6,971 nt of DNA from an uncultured beta proteobacterium (GTDB lineage Bacteria; Pseudomonadota; Gammaproteobacteria; Burkholderiales; Burkholderiaceae_C): contig CAIYNH010000301.1 of assembly GCA_903927495.1 (NCBI GenBank), forward strand, positions 1 to 6,971, given 5' to 3'. Position numbers and translations under genes: made by a program. This document shows, piece by piece, positions 1 to 6,083 of this stretch. The notes under the pieces were generated by a model. The model worked only from the letters and a program-made list of their open reading frames with translations. It was not told the DNA's origin and made no database searches. Position 1 is the stretch's first letter, and every line of letters begins with the position of its first letter.

Positions 1-2859
1 GACAACGGTGTGGCCAATACCGGTGAGCCCTTTGTGTTCACGCAAACCGATGGCAAATTCAGTTTTCCGCAAGGCTGTACGCATGGTGTGATCGTCAGCG
101 GTGGCAAGATCAAGGACGAGAAAGATGCCGCCGGCAATGTTGTTTCAGGTGGCCTCTTTGCTGGCGTACTGAGAGCGCCAGCGGGTGCCACAGTGGCATC
201 GCCTCTCACCACTTTGATGGCATCAGCTGGGTTGACGCAGACCGAGCTTAAAAAGGCCTTGGGTCTGGATGACAAGATCGATTTGTTGACGACCGATCCT
301 GGTCTAGCCACAGCCAACCCCGATTTGGCCAAAAAAACCGCAACCGTTCAGTTGCTGATGCAAACCGTGGCAGCTTTGTCCTCTGGATCCGTGGGCGGGG
401 ACCTTGCCAACCATGCTGTTTACAACGAGGTTGCTGCGTCATTTGCCAGTTCCTTGAAGGCAGCGGCACAAGCCAACACGCCACTGATCTCAACTGATGG
501 CACACTGGCAGTAAGCCTGGTCTCCAAGCTTTCATCCGAGGCCCTGACAAAAGTTGCTGCGTCCAAAGATGTGCCTGTTGAAGTGACAGCCGTTTTGAAT
601 GCAAATCTGACCAAGGCCGGTGTCGCGAACGTGGCTGCAGTCGCCGCAACCGCCATGAAACAAGAGGCCGACATCGTCTTGAAAGCTGCCGCTACCGAGA
701 TCGCCTCCACCATGTTGGTTAAGCAAAATAACCTTGCAGACCCCAGTAAAGTAACTGTGGCATCCAGCATCAAGACAGCTATTGATGCCGGTACCTTAAC
801 CACGCTGACGAGCGCGACAGACATTGCAGCGCTAAAAGCCAAGGTGGCAGAAAGCACCGGAACTGCCGCTGTCGTTACACCGCCCCCGCCCCCAACATCA
901 GGGGTACTTGCTAGCTTCGATGAAACGACACCGCCGGCGACTGCAGGCTTTGGTGGAGCCGAGGGTTCATCTGTCAAGACCGGACCTACGGGAGGCACTG
1001 GCAAGGCGCTGAATGTGCTCAGGTCGGGTGGTTTTAACTATGCCGGAGCCAGCGTCACAACCGGAGTCATTCCATTTGCGGCATCTCGCAAGACGATCAC
1101 TGCCAGGGTTTACTCGCCTAAAGCGGGCATCCCGATCAAGATCAAAGCTGAATATGCCTCGCAGCAAGGCACCGTTGAAGCCTCAGCCACAACCGCCGTG
1201 GTGGTGGGGTGGCAAACCTTGACCTGGGTACTGAGTGATGTCGATCTGACAAAGTCCTACACCTCGCTGGTGTTGTTGCCCGACATGGGTACGGTGGCAC
1301 CCACCACGGGTGATAGCTATTACTTTGACGATATTACTTTGGTCGCTGACAGCACCGTGGTCACACCGCCCGCGCCAGCGTCGGGTGTTTTGGCTACATT
1401 CGATGAAACGTCACCACCTGCAACATCAGGCTTCGGTGGTGCCGAGGGTTCATCTGTCAAGACCGGACCTACGGGTGGCGCTGGCAAGGCGCTTAACGTG
1501 TTCAGGTCGGGTGGTTTTGACTATGCCGGAGCCAGCGTCACAACCGGAGTCATTCCATTTGCGGCAAGTCGCAAGACGATCACTGCCAGGGTTTACTCGC
1601 CCAAAGCGGGCATCCCGATCAAGATCAAAGCTGAATATGCCTCGCAGCAAGGCACCGTTGAAGCCTCAGCCACAACCGCCGTGGTGGTGGGTTGGCAAAC
1701 CTTGACCTGGGTGCTAAGTGACGTTGATTTGACAAAGTCATACACCTCCCTGGTGCTGTTGCCTGACATGGGTACGGTAGCCCCCACCACGGGCGATAGC
1801 TATTACTTTGACGACATCACTTTGGTGGCAGATTCAACTACTGTGGCAGCGGACACCACGCCACCCACGCTCACAATCACGGACAACGTGTCAGCTACCG
1901 ATGCTACCGGGCCGGTATTGTTCACCTTCACCTTCAGCGAGGATGTGGGCACAAGTTTTGCAGCATCGGCCATCACGGTATCTAATGGCGCGAAGGGTGC
2001 GCTGACCAAAATGAGCGCCACAAGCTACACCATGACGGTGACACCTACCGCGAATTCAACCGGGACGATAGCAGTCAGTGTTGCAGTCGGGGCTTTCAAG
2101 GACATTGCTGACAACACCAATACCGCTGCCGCATCGGCTTCGCAGGCCTTTAATACCATCATTGCGGTTTCTACACCTTACCTGTACCTGGCCAACAATG
2201 CCTTGACACTGACCGATGGTGTAGCCACAAGCAGTTACACCATGACAGATTTTCAGTCAACCAGCGGCATCAACGTCAAGTGGCCCATGGCCAGCAATAC
2301 GGCGCTAAAGCTCAATTTGGCAGAGAGCGGCAGCTTCACCATGGCCCAAGGGCAAACCTTGCAAGCCGCAGTGTCCATCACCCAGGAAACGCCATCCGGC
2401 TCGGGTGAAGTGCAAGCCTATATTGACAATGTCACGGTGACCAAGACTGGCTCCGACATCACCCTGACCGTGCCTTCAGTGGCCAAGGCCCTGGTTTATG
2501 GTGTATCGGGTGATGGGACAAAGCGCGCAGTTATTGACTTTGCTGGTGCGGTTGCAGGCATTACCAATACGCTCTCATCAGCCCTCAATGCGGTGAGCAC
2601 GGTGGTCTTGGGTGATGTGGTGAACTACGCCGTCAACGGGGTCAGCAACGACTTTACCGGCATGTATAGCCTCACCGGCAAGTACAAGGTGTCAATTGTG
2701 GTGACGCAGTTGCCACTGCGCAAAGCTGATGGCAGCGCATTTCCTGCGGTGACGGTGCAAGTGCCTACCCTGCTGGATAGCAGCGGCAAGGTCGTACCTA
2801 CTTCTGTTGTGCCGATTACCGGGTATGGTCTGGTTGGCTATATCAATTTGACCCAGTAA
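1..2859 (+). CDS. Large modular secreted or surface protein with tandem jelly-roll domains and an Ig-like domain (5' partial)
   Basis: The frame is open from base 1 and reads through to a TAA at 2857-2859, giving 952 visible residues. The GTG at base 10 is probably an internal valine: the sequence around it (DNGVANTGEPFVF, then DGKFSF) resembles the middle of the 'NG.V.DxGEP...T..DG.FSF' module seen in large bacterial surface proteins. The true start and any signal peptide or lipobox are therefore outside the window. Order by visible residue: N-terminal module 1-100 (with APAGATVASPLTTL); Ala/Ser-rich, probably helical stretch 100-285; Pro-rich linker 291-299; jelly-roll domain A 300-452; short Pro/Ala linker; domain B 461-613; bacterial Ig-like domain about 618-718 (starts DTTPPTLTI, contains FTFSEDVG and VTPTANSTGTI, like the Big_12 type); unassigned Thr/Val-rich C-terminal domain 719-952. 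The composition, low in Cys and rich in Thr/Ser/Gly/Ala, fits an extracellular protein. No catalytic motif is visible, so binding or adhesion is more likely than enzyme activity, and the exact role is unknown. It may share an operon with the barrel protein 10 bases downstream. Confidence 0.85.
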   Translation, partial: DNGVANTGEPFVFTQTDGKFSFPQGCTHGVIVSGGKIKDEKDAAGNVVSGGLFAGVLRAPAGATVASPLTTLMASAGLTQTELKKALGLDDKIDLLTTDPGLATANPDLAKKTATVQLLMQTVAALSSGSVGGDLANHAVYNEVAASFASSLKAAAQANTPLISTDGTLAVSLVSKLSSEALTKVAASKDVPVEVTAVLNANLTKAGVANVAAVAATAMKQEADIVLKAAATEIASTMLVKQNNLADPSKVTVASSIKTAIDAGTLTTLTSATDIAALKAKVAESTGTAAVVTPPPPPTSGVLASFDETTPPATAGFGGAEGSSVKTGPTGGTGKALNVLRSGGFNYAGASVTTGVIPFAASRKTITARVYSPKAGIPIKIKAEYASQQGTVEASATTAVVVGWQTLTWVLSDVDLTKSYTSLVLLPDMGTVAPTTGDSYYFDDITLVADSTVVTPPAPASGVLATFDETSPPATSGFGGAEGSSVKTGPTGGAGKALNVFRSGGFDYAGASVTTGVIPFAASRKTITARVYSPKAGIPIKIKAEYASQQGTVEASATTAVVVGWQTLTWVLSDVDLTKSYTSLVLLPDMGTVAPTTGDSYYFDDITLVADSTTVAADTTPPTLTITDNVSATDATGPVLFTFTFSEDVGTSFAASAITVSNGAKGALTKMSATSYTMTVTPTANSTGTIAVSVAVGAFKDIADNTNTAAASASQAFNTIIAVSTPYLYLANNALTLTDGVATSSYTMTDFQSTSGINVKWPMASNTALKLNLAESGSFTMAQGQTLQAAVSITQETPSGSGEVQAYIDNVTVTKTGSDITLTVPSVAKALVYGVSGDGTKRAVIDFAGAVAGITNTLSSALNAVSTVVLGDVVNYAVNGVSNDFTGMYSLTGKYKVSIVVTQLPLRKADGSAFPAVTVQVPTLLDSSGKVVPTSVVPITGYGLVGYINLTQ
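898..1356 (+). repeat. Tandem domain repeat, copy A (153 codons, jelly-roll/CBM-like)
   Basis: First of two in-frame copies within the large surface protein; the copies are offset by 483 bases. It runs from SGVLASFDE to YYFDDITLVADST. The closing FDDITL strand and the IPF...RVYSP..GIPIKIKAE core look like the beta-sandwich domains often fused to secreted glycan-binding proteins; that assignment is inference. It is preceded by a VVTPPPPPT linker at 871-897. The protein differs from copy B at only 6 of 153 positions by hand alignment, all in the first third. Confidence 0.9.
1381..1839 (+). repeat. Tandem domain repeat, copy B (153 codons, jelly-roll/CBM-like)
   Basis: Second copy of the domain, preceded by a VVTPPAPA linker (1357-1380), one codon shorter than the linker before copy A. 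An 89-base block (1603-1691) is identical to 1120-1208 in copy A, while both ends are much more diverged at the DNA level. The 148 bases from the WQTLTW motif to the end carry about 22 differences, all synonymous. The Ig-like domain follows directly. Confidence 0.9.
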
Positions 2860-2869
2860 ACTGCAGCCC

Positions 2870-4003
2870 ATGCAGTCTCACCTTGCTTCATCTATCACGA
2901 CATTCAACAAGGAGGGGCTGCGCAAGCGGGCTGTCGCGTGGGCTTTGAGCTTGCTGGTGCTGCCAGTCAGCGCTGCCCCGCTTGATGTTTTTCTTACCGC
3001 AACCCCAGAAAAGATAGCGCCTTACGCTTATCTGGAGCTGGGTACAGACCATATGAACGAGTCTCTCGACGTGTTCAAGGTGCGCGAAAATGATCCGCTT
3101 ACGTCCGGCACCAAGTCGGGCGATTACCACGGCACTTACCTCAGTGCGGCGCTGCGGGTAGGGGAGGGCAAGTGGTTGTCAGGTGTGCTGGGGCAGCGTT
3201 CGCTCAGCAGCACCTCAGACACTTTTAACTACACCAATTGGCAGGTCTCTGGCTTGTACCGGTTTCTGGAGCCCGGCGGCAAACTGCCCGCCATGGCGCT
3301 GCGCCTGTCGGCCTGGGGCAATTACGCCAGCGCCACAGAGTCCACCAGTGCCGTGGTGGTGCCCGGAGCCAAGCTTGATACGGTCAAGATCACCGACCCG
3401 GCAGACCGCCAGTTGCAAGCTGACCTGATTGGCACCTGGAACCTCTCGCCCAGCACCGATGTCAGTGTCAATGTGGGGTTGGGCACCAGTCAGTTGTCTT
3501 ACGGTGCACTATCAGCGACCACTTCGCGCAATGGCTGCAATTACCAAGTGGCGTTTACCGGCAACAATATTTTTGGCACGCTGGTGCCACCGTGCAGCGT
3601 GGTGGGCGGCGTGATCCAGCAGTTTTACGACAGCAGTGGCGCATACGGGGTCGACGTGGCCAACGAAATTGCCTGGCGCGGCACTTTTTTGCAAGCGGGT
3701 GTCAACGGCACCTGGCAGCGCGGTCTCTGGACGCTGAAAGCCGGTTACCTGTTTCATGTGATCAGGCGCGAGGCGGTTGATGACATTCTGGTGGCGCGTG
3801 GGCAAGCGGCTTACAGCCAAAACCACAACATCTCGCTGCAAGCGGATTACCGGCTGCGCCCGCACGTAAGCCTGTTTGCCCGGGGGCAGTTGACCAGCAA
3901 CCTGTTCTTTAACGACATTCCGGTCACCTACAACAGCAGCACCGCTGATCGCTTTGGCAGCAAGTACTCGCTCTTCAGTCTTGGTTTGCGGGCTGATTTC
4001 TAG
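2870..4003 (+). CDS. Probable outer-membrane beta-barrel protein of unrecognised family
   Basis: This encodes 377 residues. The N terminus has a basic n-region (K14, R18, K19, R20), a hydrophobic stretch AVAWALSLLVLPVSA and a likely signal-peptidase I site near residues 35-36 (VSA/APLDV). The mature part alternates polar and hydrophobic or aromatic residues in short strands (for example YLSAALRV, WQVSGLYRF, LWTLKAGYLF, ISLQADYRL, YSLFSLGLRADF). It ends in Phe after an aromatic-rich last strand, the usual C-terminal signal recognised by the BAM complex. Two cysteines (C223 and C242) lie in what looks like a loop and could form a disulfide. Its size would suit a barrel of roughly 12-16 strands. 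I do not recognise the family; porin, channel or surface-anchoring roles are all possible. ATG 2870 is chosen because it keeps the whole signal peptide. It lies 10 bases after the upstream stop without a clear ribosome binding site, so translational coupling to the upstream gene is likely. Confidence 0.75.
   Translation: MQSHLASSITTFNKEGLRKRAVAWALSLLVLPVSAAPLDVFLTATPEKIAPYAYLELGTDHMNESLDVFKVRENDPLTSGTKSGDYHGTYLSAALRVGEGKWLSGVLGQRSLSSTSDTFNYTNWQVSGLYRFLEPGGKLPAMALRLSAWGNYASATESTSAVVVPGAKLDTVKITDPADRQLQADLIGTWNLSPSTDVSVNVGLGTSQLSYGALSATTSRNGCNYQVAFTGNNIFGTLVPPCSVVGGVIQQFYDSSGAYGVDVANEIAWRGTFLQAGVNGTWQRGLWTLKAGYLFHVIRREAVDDILVARGQAAYSQNHNISLQADYRLRPHVSLFARGQLTSNLFFNDIPVTYNSSTADRFGSKYSLFSLGLRADF
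2909..2915 (+). promoter_or_regulatory. Perfect Shine-Dalgarno-like AAGGAGG inside the barrel-protein gene
   Basis: AAGGAGG lies 39 bases after the chosen ATG at 2870. In frame, CTG 2918 is only 2 bases away and TTG 2945 is 29 bases away, and starting at TTG would cut into the signal peptide. It is therefore probably only coding sequence (Asn-Lys-Glu-Gly), but it makes the start of this gene less certain. Confidence 0.3.
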
Positions 4004-4016
4004 CTAAACTCAACGG

Positions 4017-4032
4017 CGCACCAATTGGTGCG
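4017..4032. promoter_or_regulatory. Perfect 16-bp palindrome upstream of gspG (possible operator)
   Basis: CGCACCAATTGGTGCG is a perfect inverted repeat with no mismatch. It lies in the short gap between the barrel-protein stop (4003) and gspG. As RNA it could form only a 6-bp stem with an AATT loop, followed by ATTCACTT rather than a T-run, so it is a poor intrinsic terminator. Its symmetry and place just ahead of the secretion operon suit a dimeric regulator site; this is inference. Confidence 0.4.
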
Positions 4033-4059
4033 ATTCACTTGATGAGTGGTACCGACTTC

Positions 4060-4503
4060 ATGAACTCAAAACGCACTGCGCTTACCCGCCATTTACAACG
4101 CGGCTTCACCCTGATCGAACTCATGGTGGTGCTGCTCATCATTGGCGTGCTTGCGGCTCTGATCGTGCCCAATGTGCTGGACCGGGCCGACGATGCCCGC
4201 GTGACCGCCGCCAAAACCGATGTCACCAACCTGCTGCAGGCCTTGAAGCTGTACCGGCTGGACAACCAGCGTTACCCCACGGCCGAGCAGGGCTTGCAGG
4301 CCCTGACTGCCAAACCCACGACCGTGCCGGTGCCCGGCAACTGGAAAAATTACCTGGATCAGTTGCCCAAAGATCCCTGGGGTAACCCGTATGTTTACCT
4401 GAATCCCGGTATCAAGGGCGAAATTGATGTGATGTCTTATGGTGCCGACGGTCAAGCGGGCGGCGAAGGCAAGAATGCAGACATTGGTACCTGGCAACCC
4501 TGA
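4060..4503 (+). CDS. gspG: Type II secretion system major pseudopilin GspG
   Basis: GspG polymerises into the periplasmic pseudopilus that drives folded substrates through the GspD secretin. The product has 147 residues, the usual family length. It has a short basic leader ending QRG15, then the prepilin-peptidase (GspO/PilD) motif FTLIELMVVLLIIGVLAALIVPN with Glu at mature position 5. The family pattern DDARVTAAKTDV...LKLYRLDNQRYPT follows, then the PWGNPY motif and the C-terminal loop SYGADGQAGGEGKNADIG, which in GspG binds calcium; D130 and D141 are probable ligands (inference). ATG 4060 gives a normal 15-residue leader, with a weak GAGTGG upstream. ATG 4042 and TTG 4039 are in-frame alternatives that lengthen the leader by six or seven residues. 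It is the first gene of the overlapping gsp block; the last 29 bases overlap gspH. Confidence 0.96.
   Translation: MNSKRTALTRHLQRGFTLIELMVVLLIIGVLAALIVPNVLDRADDARVTAAKTDVTNLLQALKLYRLDNQRYPTAEQGLQALTAKPTTVPVPGNWKNYLDQLPKDPWGNPYVYLNPGIKGEIDVMSYGADGQAGGEGKNADIGTWQP
4465..4469 (+). promoter_or_regulatory. Ribosome binding site supporting the gspH start
   Basis: GAAGG lies five bases before ATG 4475, inside the end of gspG. It favours this start over the in-frame ATG at 4439, which would give an unusually long leader. Confidence 0.5.
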
Positions 4504-4999
4504 CCAGCGCGCCAACTGTCGCCACCCAAGCGCTGGCTTTACCCTGCTCGAGTTGCTGGTGGTGCTGGCCATCGTGGCGTTTGCCTCGGCTGGCGTTGGT
4601 TTTGCCCTGCGCGATGGCACCCAGACTCGGCTCGAACGTGAAGCCATTCGCTTGGGCGCGTTGTTCGAGGCAGCCAGGGCACGCTCACAGGTCAGTGGGG
4701 TACCGGTGCGCTGGGTGATGAATGAGCAGGGGTTCCGTTTTGATGGGCTGCCCAAGTCAGAGCAGGCCGAAGATGACTTGCCGCGTAACTGGCTCGACCC
4801 CGACACCCGCGCCAGCATCGACAAGCCAGAGCTTCCCGCAGCACCCGACTCAGACTCTGCGCAGTCGCTGTTGCTGGGCCCCGATCCGATCATTGAAGCC
4901 CAGGGCGTGACGCTCTTCTCCAGCAGTCAGCCCGAGCAGCGCGTCCACCTGATGACTGACGGTGTACGGCCATTTGCCTCGCAGCCCCCGTCACCATGA
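4475..4999 (+). CDS. gspH: Type II secretion system minor pseudopilin GspH
   Basis: GspH is a minor pseudopilin that links the GspG shaft to the GspI-J-K tip complex in the periplasm. The 174-residue product has a leader ending SAG21, then FTLLELLVVLAIVAFASAGVGFAL with Glu at mature position 5, the class III prepilin signature. The next segment (LEREAIRLGALFEAARARSQVSGVPVRWV) is the typical GspH/FimT pattern of a long helix followed by the first strand of the globular domain. The C terminus MTDGVRPFA also fits GspH, with a short Pro/Ser tail after it. The start is uncertain: ATG 4475 has a GAAGG upstream, while ATG 4439 would add 12 residues. The gene begins inside gspG, and its TGA stop overlaps the gspI ATG (ATGA), implying coupled translation. 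Confidence 0.93.
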   Translation: MQTLVPGNPDQRANCRHPSAGFTLLELLVVLAIVAFASAGVGFALRDGTQTRLEREAIRLGALFEAARARSQVSGVPVRWVMNEQGFRFDGLPKSEQAEDDLPRNWLDPDTRASIDKPELPAAPDSDSAQSLLLGPDPIIEAQGVTLFSSSQPEQRVHLMTDGVRPFASQPPSP

Positions 5000-5370
5000 C
5001 GATGCGCACTCACAAATTTGATAGCCATGGTTTTACCCTGGTGGAAGTGTTGGTGGCCCTCGGGATTGTGGCCATTGCCTTAATGGCTGGTTTGCAGGCG
5101 ACCGCGGCACTGACCCAGCATGCCCAGCGCCAGTCCGACATGGTGTTGGCGCAGTTGTGCGCTGAAAACGAACTGGTCAAGATTCGCCTGCTCAAACAAA
5201 TGCCTGACGTAGGCGACAGCAGCGCAGCGTGCGAGCAAGCCGGGCGCAGTTTGTCGGTGGCGCTGACGGTGCGGCCCACGCCCAACCCCAATTTCAGGCG
5301 GGTGGATGCCCGGGTGATGGATGGCGATGCCTCAATCTGGCGTCTGACCACTGTGGTGGGGCGCTATTGA
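4996..5370 (+). CDS. gspI: Type II secretion system minor pseudopilin GspI
   Basis: GspI is a minor pseudopilin that, with GspJ and GspK, forms the tip that starts pseudopilus assembly. The 124-residue product is normal for the family. Its leader ends DSHG12, followed by FTLVEVLVALGIVAIALMAGLQA with Glu at mature position 5. Family-like features after the membrane helix are the LAQLCAENELVKIRL helix and the segment TPNPNFRRVDARVMD near the C terminus. Cys55 and Cys79 could pair in the periplasm (inference). ATG 4996 overlaps the gspH stop (ATGA); ATG 5002 is an in-frame alternative that would shorten the leader by two residues. No strong ribosome binding site is visible, so translation probably depends on coupling from gspH. 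Confidence 0.94.
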   Translation: MTMRTHKFDSHGFTLVEVLVALGIVAIALMAGLQATAALTQHAQRQSDMVLAQLCAENELVKIRLLKQMPDVGDSSAACEQAGRSLSVALTVRPTPNPNFRRVDARVMDGDASIWRLTTVVGRY

Positions 5371-6083
5371 TGCGGTCAACTCACACCGCACGGGGTTTTA
5401 CCCTGATTGAACTGCTGGTGGCGATCAGTCTGATGGCCTTGATGACGGTTTTGAGCTGGCGCGGTCTGGACGGTGTCAGTCGCGCCCAAGCCGGCTTGCA
5501 ACAGAACTCGGACGATGTGCTGGCGCTGCAGGCCACGCTGGCGCAGTGGGGCGCAGATCTAGATGCCATGGTCGAGCAGCCAGAAAATCCGGGTCTGGAT
5601 TGGGACGGCCGCACCTTGCGCATTCTGCGGCGCGGCAGTGGCTCAGCCGCAGAGGGCTTGCGGGTGGTGGCCTGGACGCAGCGCAGTGTCGATGGCCACG
5701 GCCAATGGCTGCGTTGGCAGTCGCCTGCGCTGTTGACGCGCAATGCACTTGACCTGGCCTGGCAAAGGGCCCAACTGTGGGCGCAAAGCCCTAGCGACGA
5801 TGACCACCGGCGCGAGGTGCGCACCGTGGCGCTGGACCAGTGGCAGATTTTTTACTTCCGTGGCAACGCCTGGAGCAACCCGCTCTCCAGTGCGGGTACT
5901 CCGGACGGCGTGACGGCAGTGAATCCGGCCAGCCCGGCCAGTCAGCCCAGCCCTGGTGCCGTACCCCCCGTCAGCGTCATGCCCGATGGGGTGCGGCTGG
6001 TGTTGGCCTTGTCACCCGGCCAGACCCTCAGCGGTACCCTGACGCGTGACTGGGTGCGTGGGCAAATCGGAGGCGGCAAATGA
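5370..6083 (+). CDS. gspJ: Type II secretion system minor pseudopilin GspJ
   Basis: GspJ is a minor pseudopilin of the GspI-J-K tip complex. The 237-residue product has a very short basic leader MRSTHTARG9, then FTLIELLVAISLMALMTVLSWRGLDGV with Glu at mature position 5. The W-R-G-L-D segment after the helix and the later VDGHGQWLRW, DQWQIFYFRGNAW and DGVRLVL segments fit the GspJ fold. ATG 5370 shares one base with the gspI TGA, and GGTGGGG lies about nine bases upstream. A frame open to 5229 exists, but a start there would put about 47 residues of gspI-overlapping sequence before the leader, so it is rejected. Residues about 173-206 are rich in Pro, Ser, Ala and Gly and look like a flexible insertion before the last strands. 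The stop overlaps the gspK start (ATGA). Confidence 0.95.
   Translation: MRSTHTARGFTLIELLVAISLMALMTVLSWRGLDGVSRAQAGLQQNSDDVLALQATLAQWGADLDAMVEQPENPGLDWDGRTLRILRRGSGSAAEGLRVVAWTQRSVDGHGQWLRWQSPALLTRNALDLAWQRAQLWAQSPSDDDHRREVRTVALDQWQIFYFRGNAWSNPLSSAGTPDGVTAVNPASPASQPSPGAVPPVSVMPDGVRLVLALSPGQTLSGTLTRDWVRGQIGGGK
6069..6073 (+). promoter_or_regulatory. Ribosome binding site of gspK
   Basis: GGAGG lies six bases before ATG 6080, inside the end of gspJ. It is the best Shine-Dalgarno match ahead of any gsp gene here, and it fixes the gspK start. Confidence 0.75.

Noticed and set aside
10..12. GTG at base 10 as the real start of the large protein
   Set aside because: The frame is open to base 1, the residues before and after form one module motif, and no signal peptide follows a start here.
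331..337. Run of seven A as a phase-variation or frameshift tract
   Set aside because: The frame is intact on both sides, the tract encodes Lys-Lys in a Lys/Ala context, and a single 7-base run is expected by chance.
1013..1705. Two similar alternative-frame open frames on the + strand in the repeats
   Set aside because: They resemble each other only because the underlying domain is duplicated; Arg/Pro/Ser-rich shadow translations in the wrong frame.
898..1839. Direct repeats as part of a mobile element or CRISPR
   Set aside because: Only two copies, both in frame within one gene, each matching a whole protein domain, with no terminal inverted repeats, transposase or short spacers.
3981..4010. 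Sigma-70-like promoter for gspG (TTGGTT, 18 bases, TAAACT)
   Set aside because: Only 3 of 6 and 4 of 6 matches to consensus; too weak to claim, although an operon promoter in this area remains possible.
4017..4040. Intrinsic terminator after the barrel gene
   Set aside because: The stem is only about six base pairs and is followed by ATTCACTT, not a run of T.
4093..4893. Antisense open frame (266 residues) opposite gspG/gspH
   Set aside because: Shadow of the pseudopilin genes; low-complexity Ser/Arg/Ala composition and no recognisable motif.
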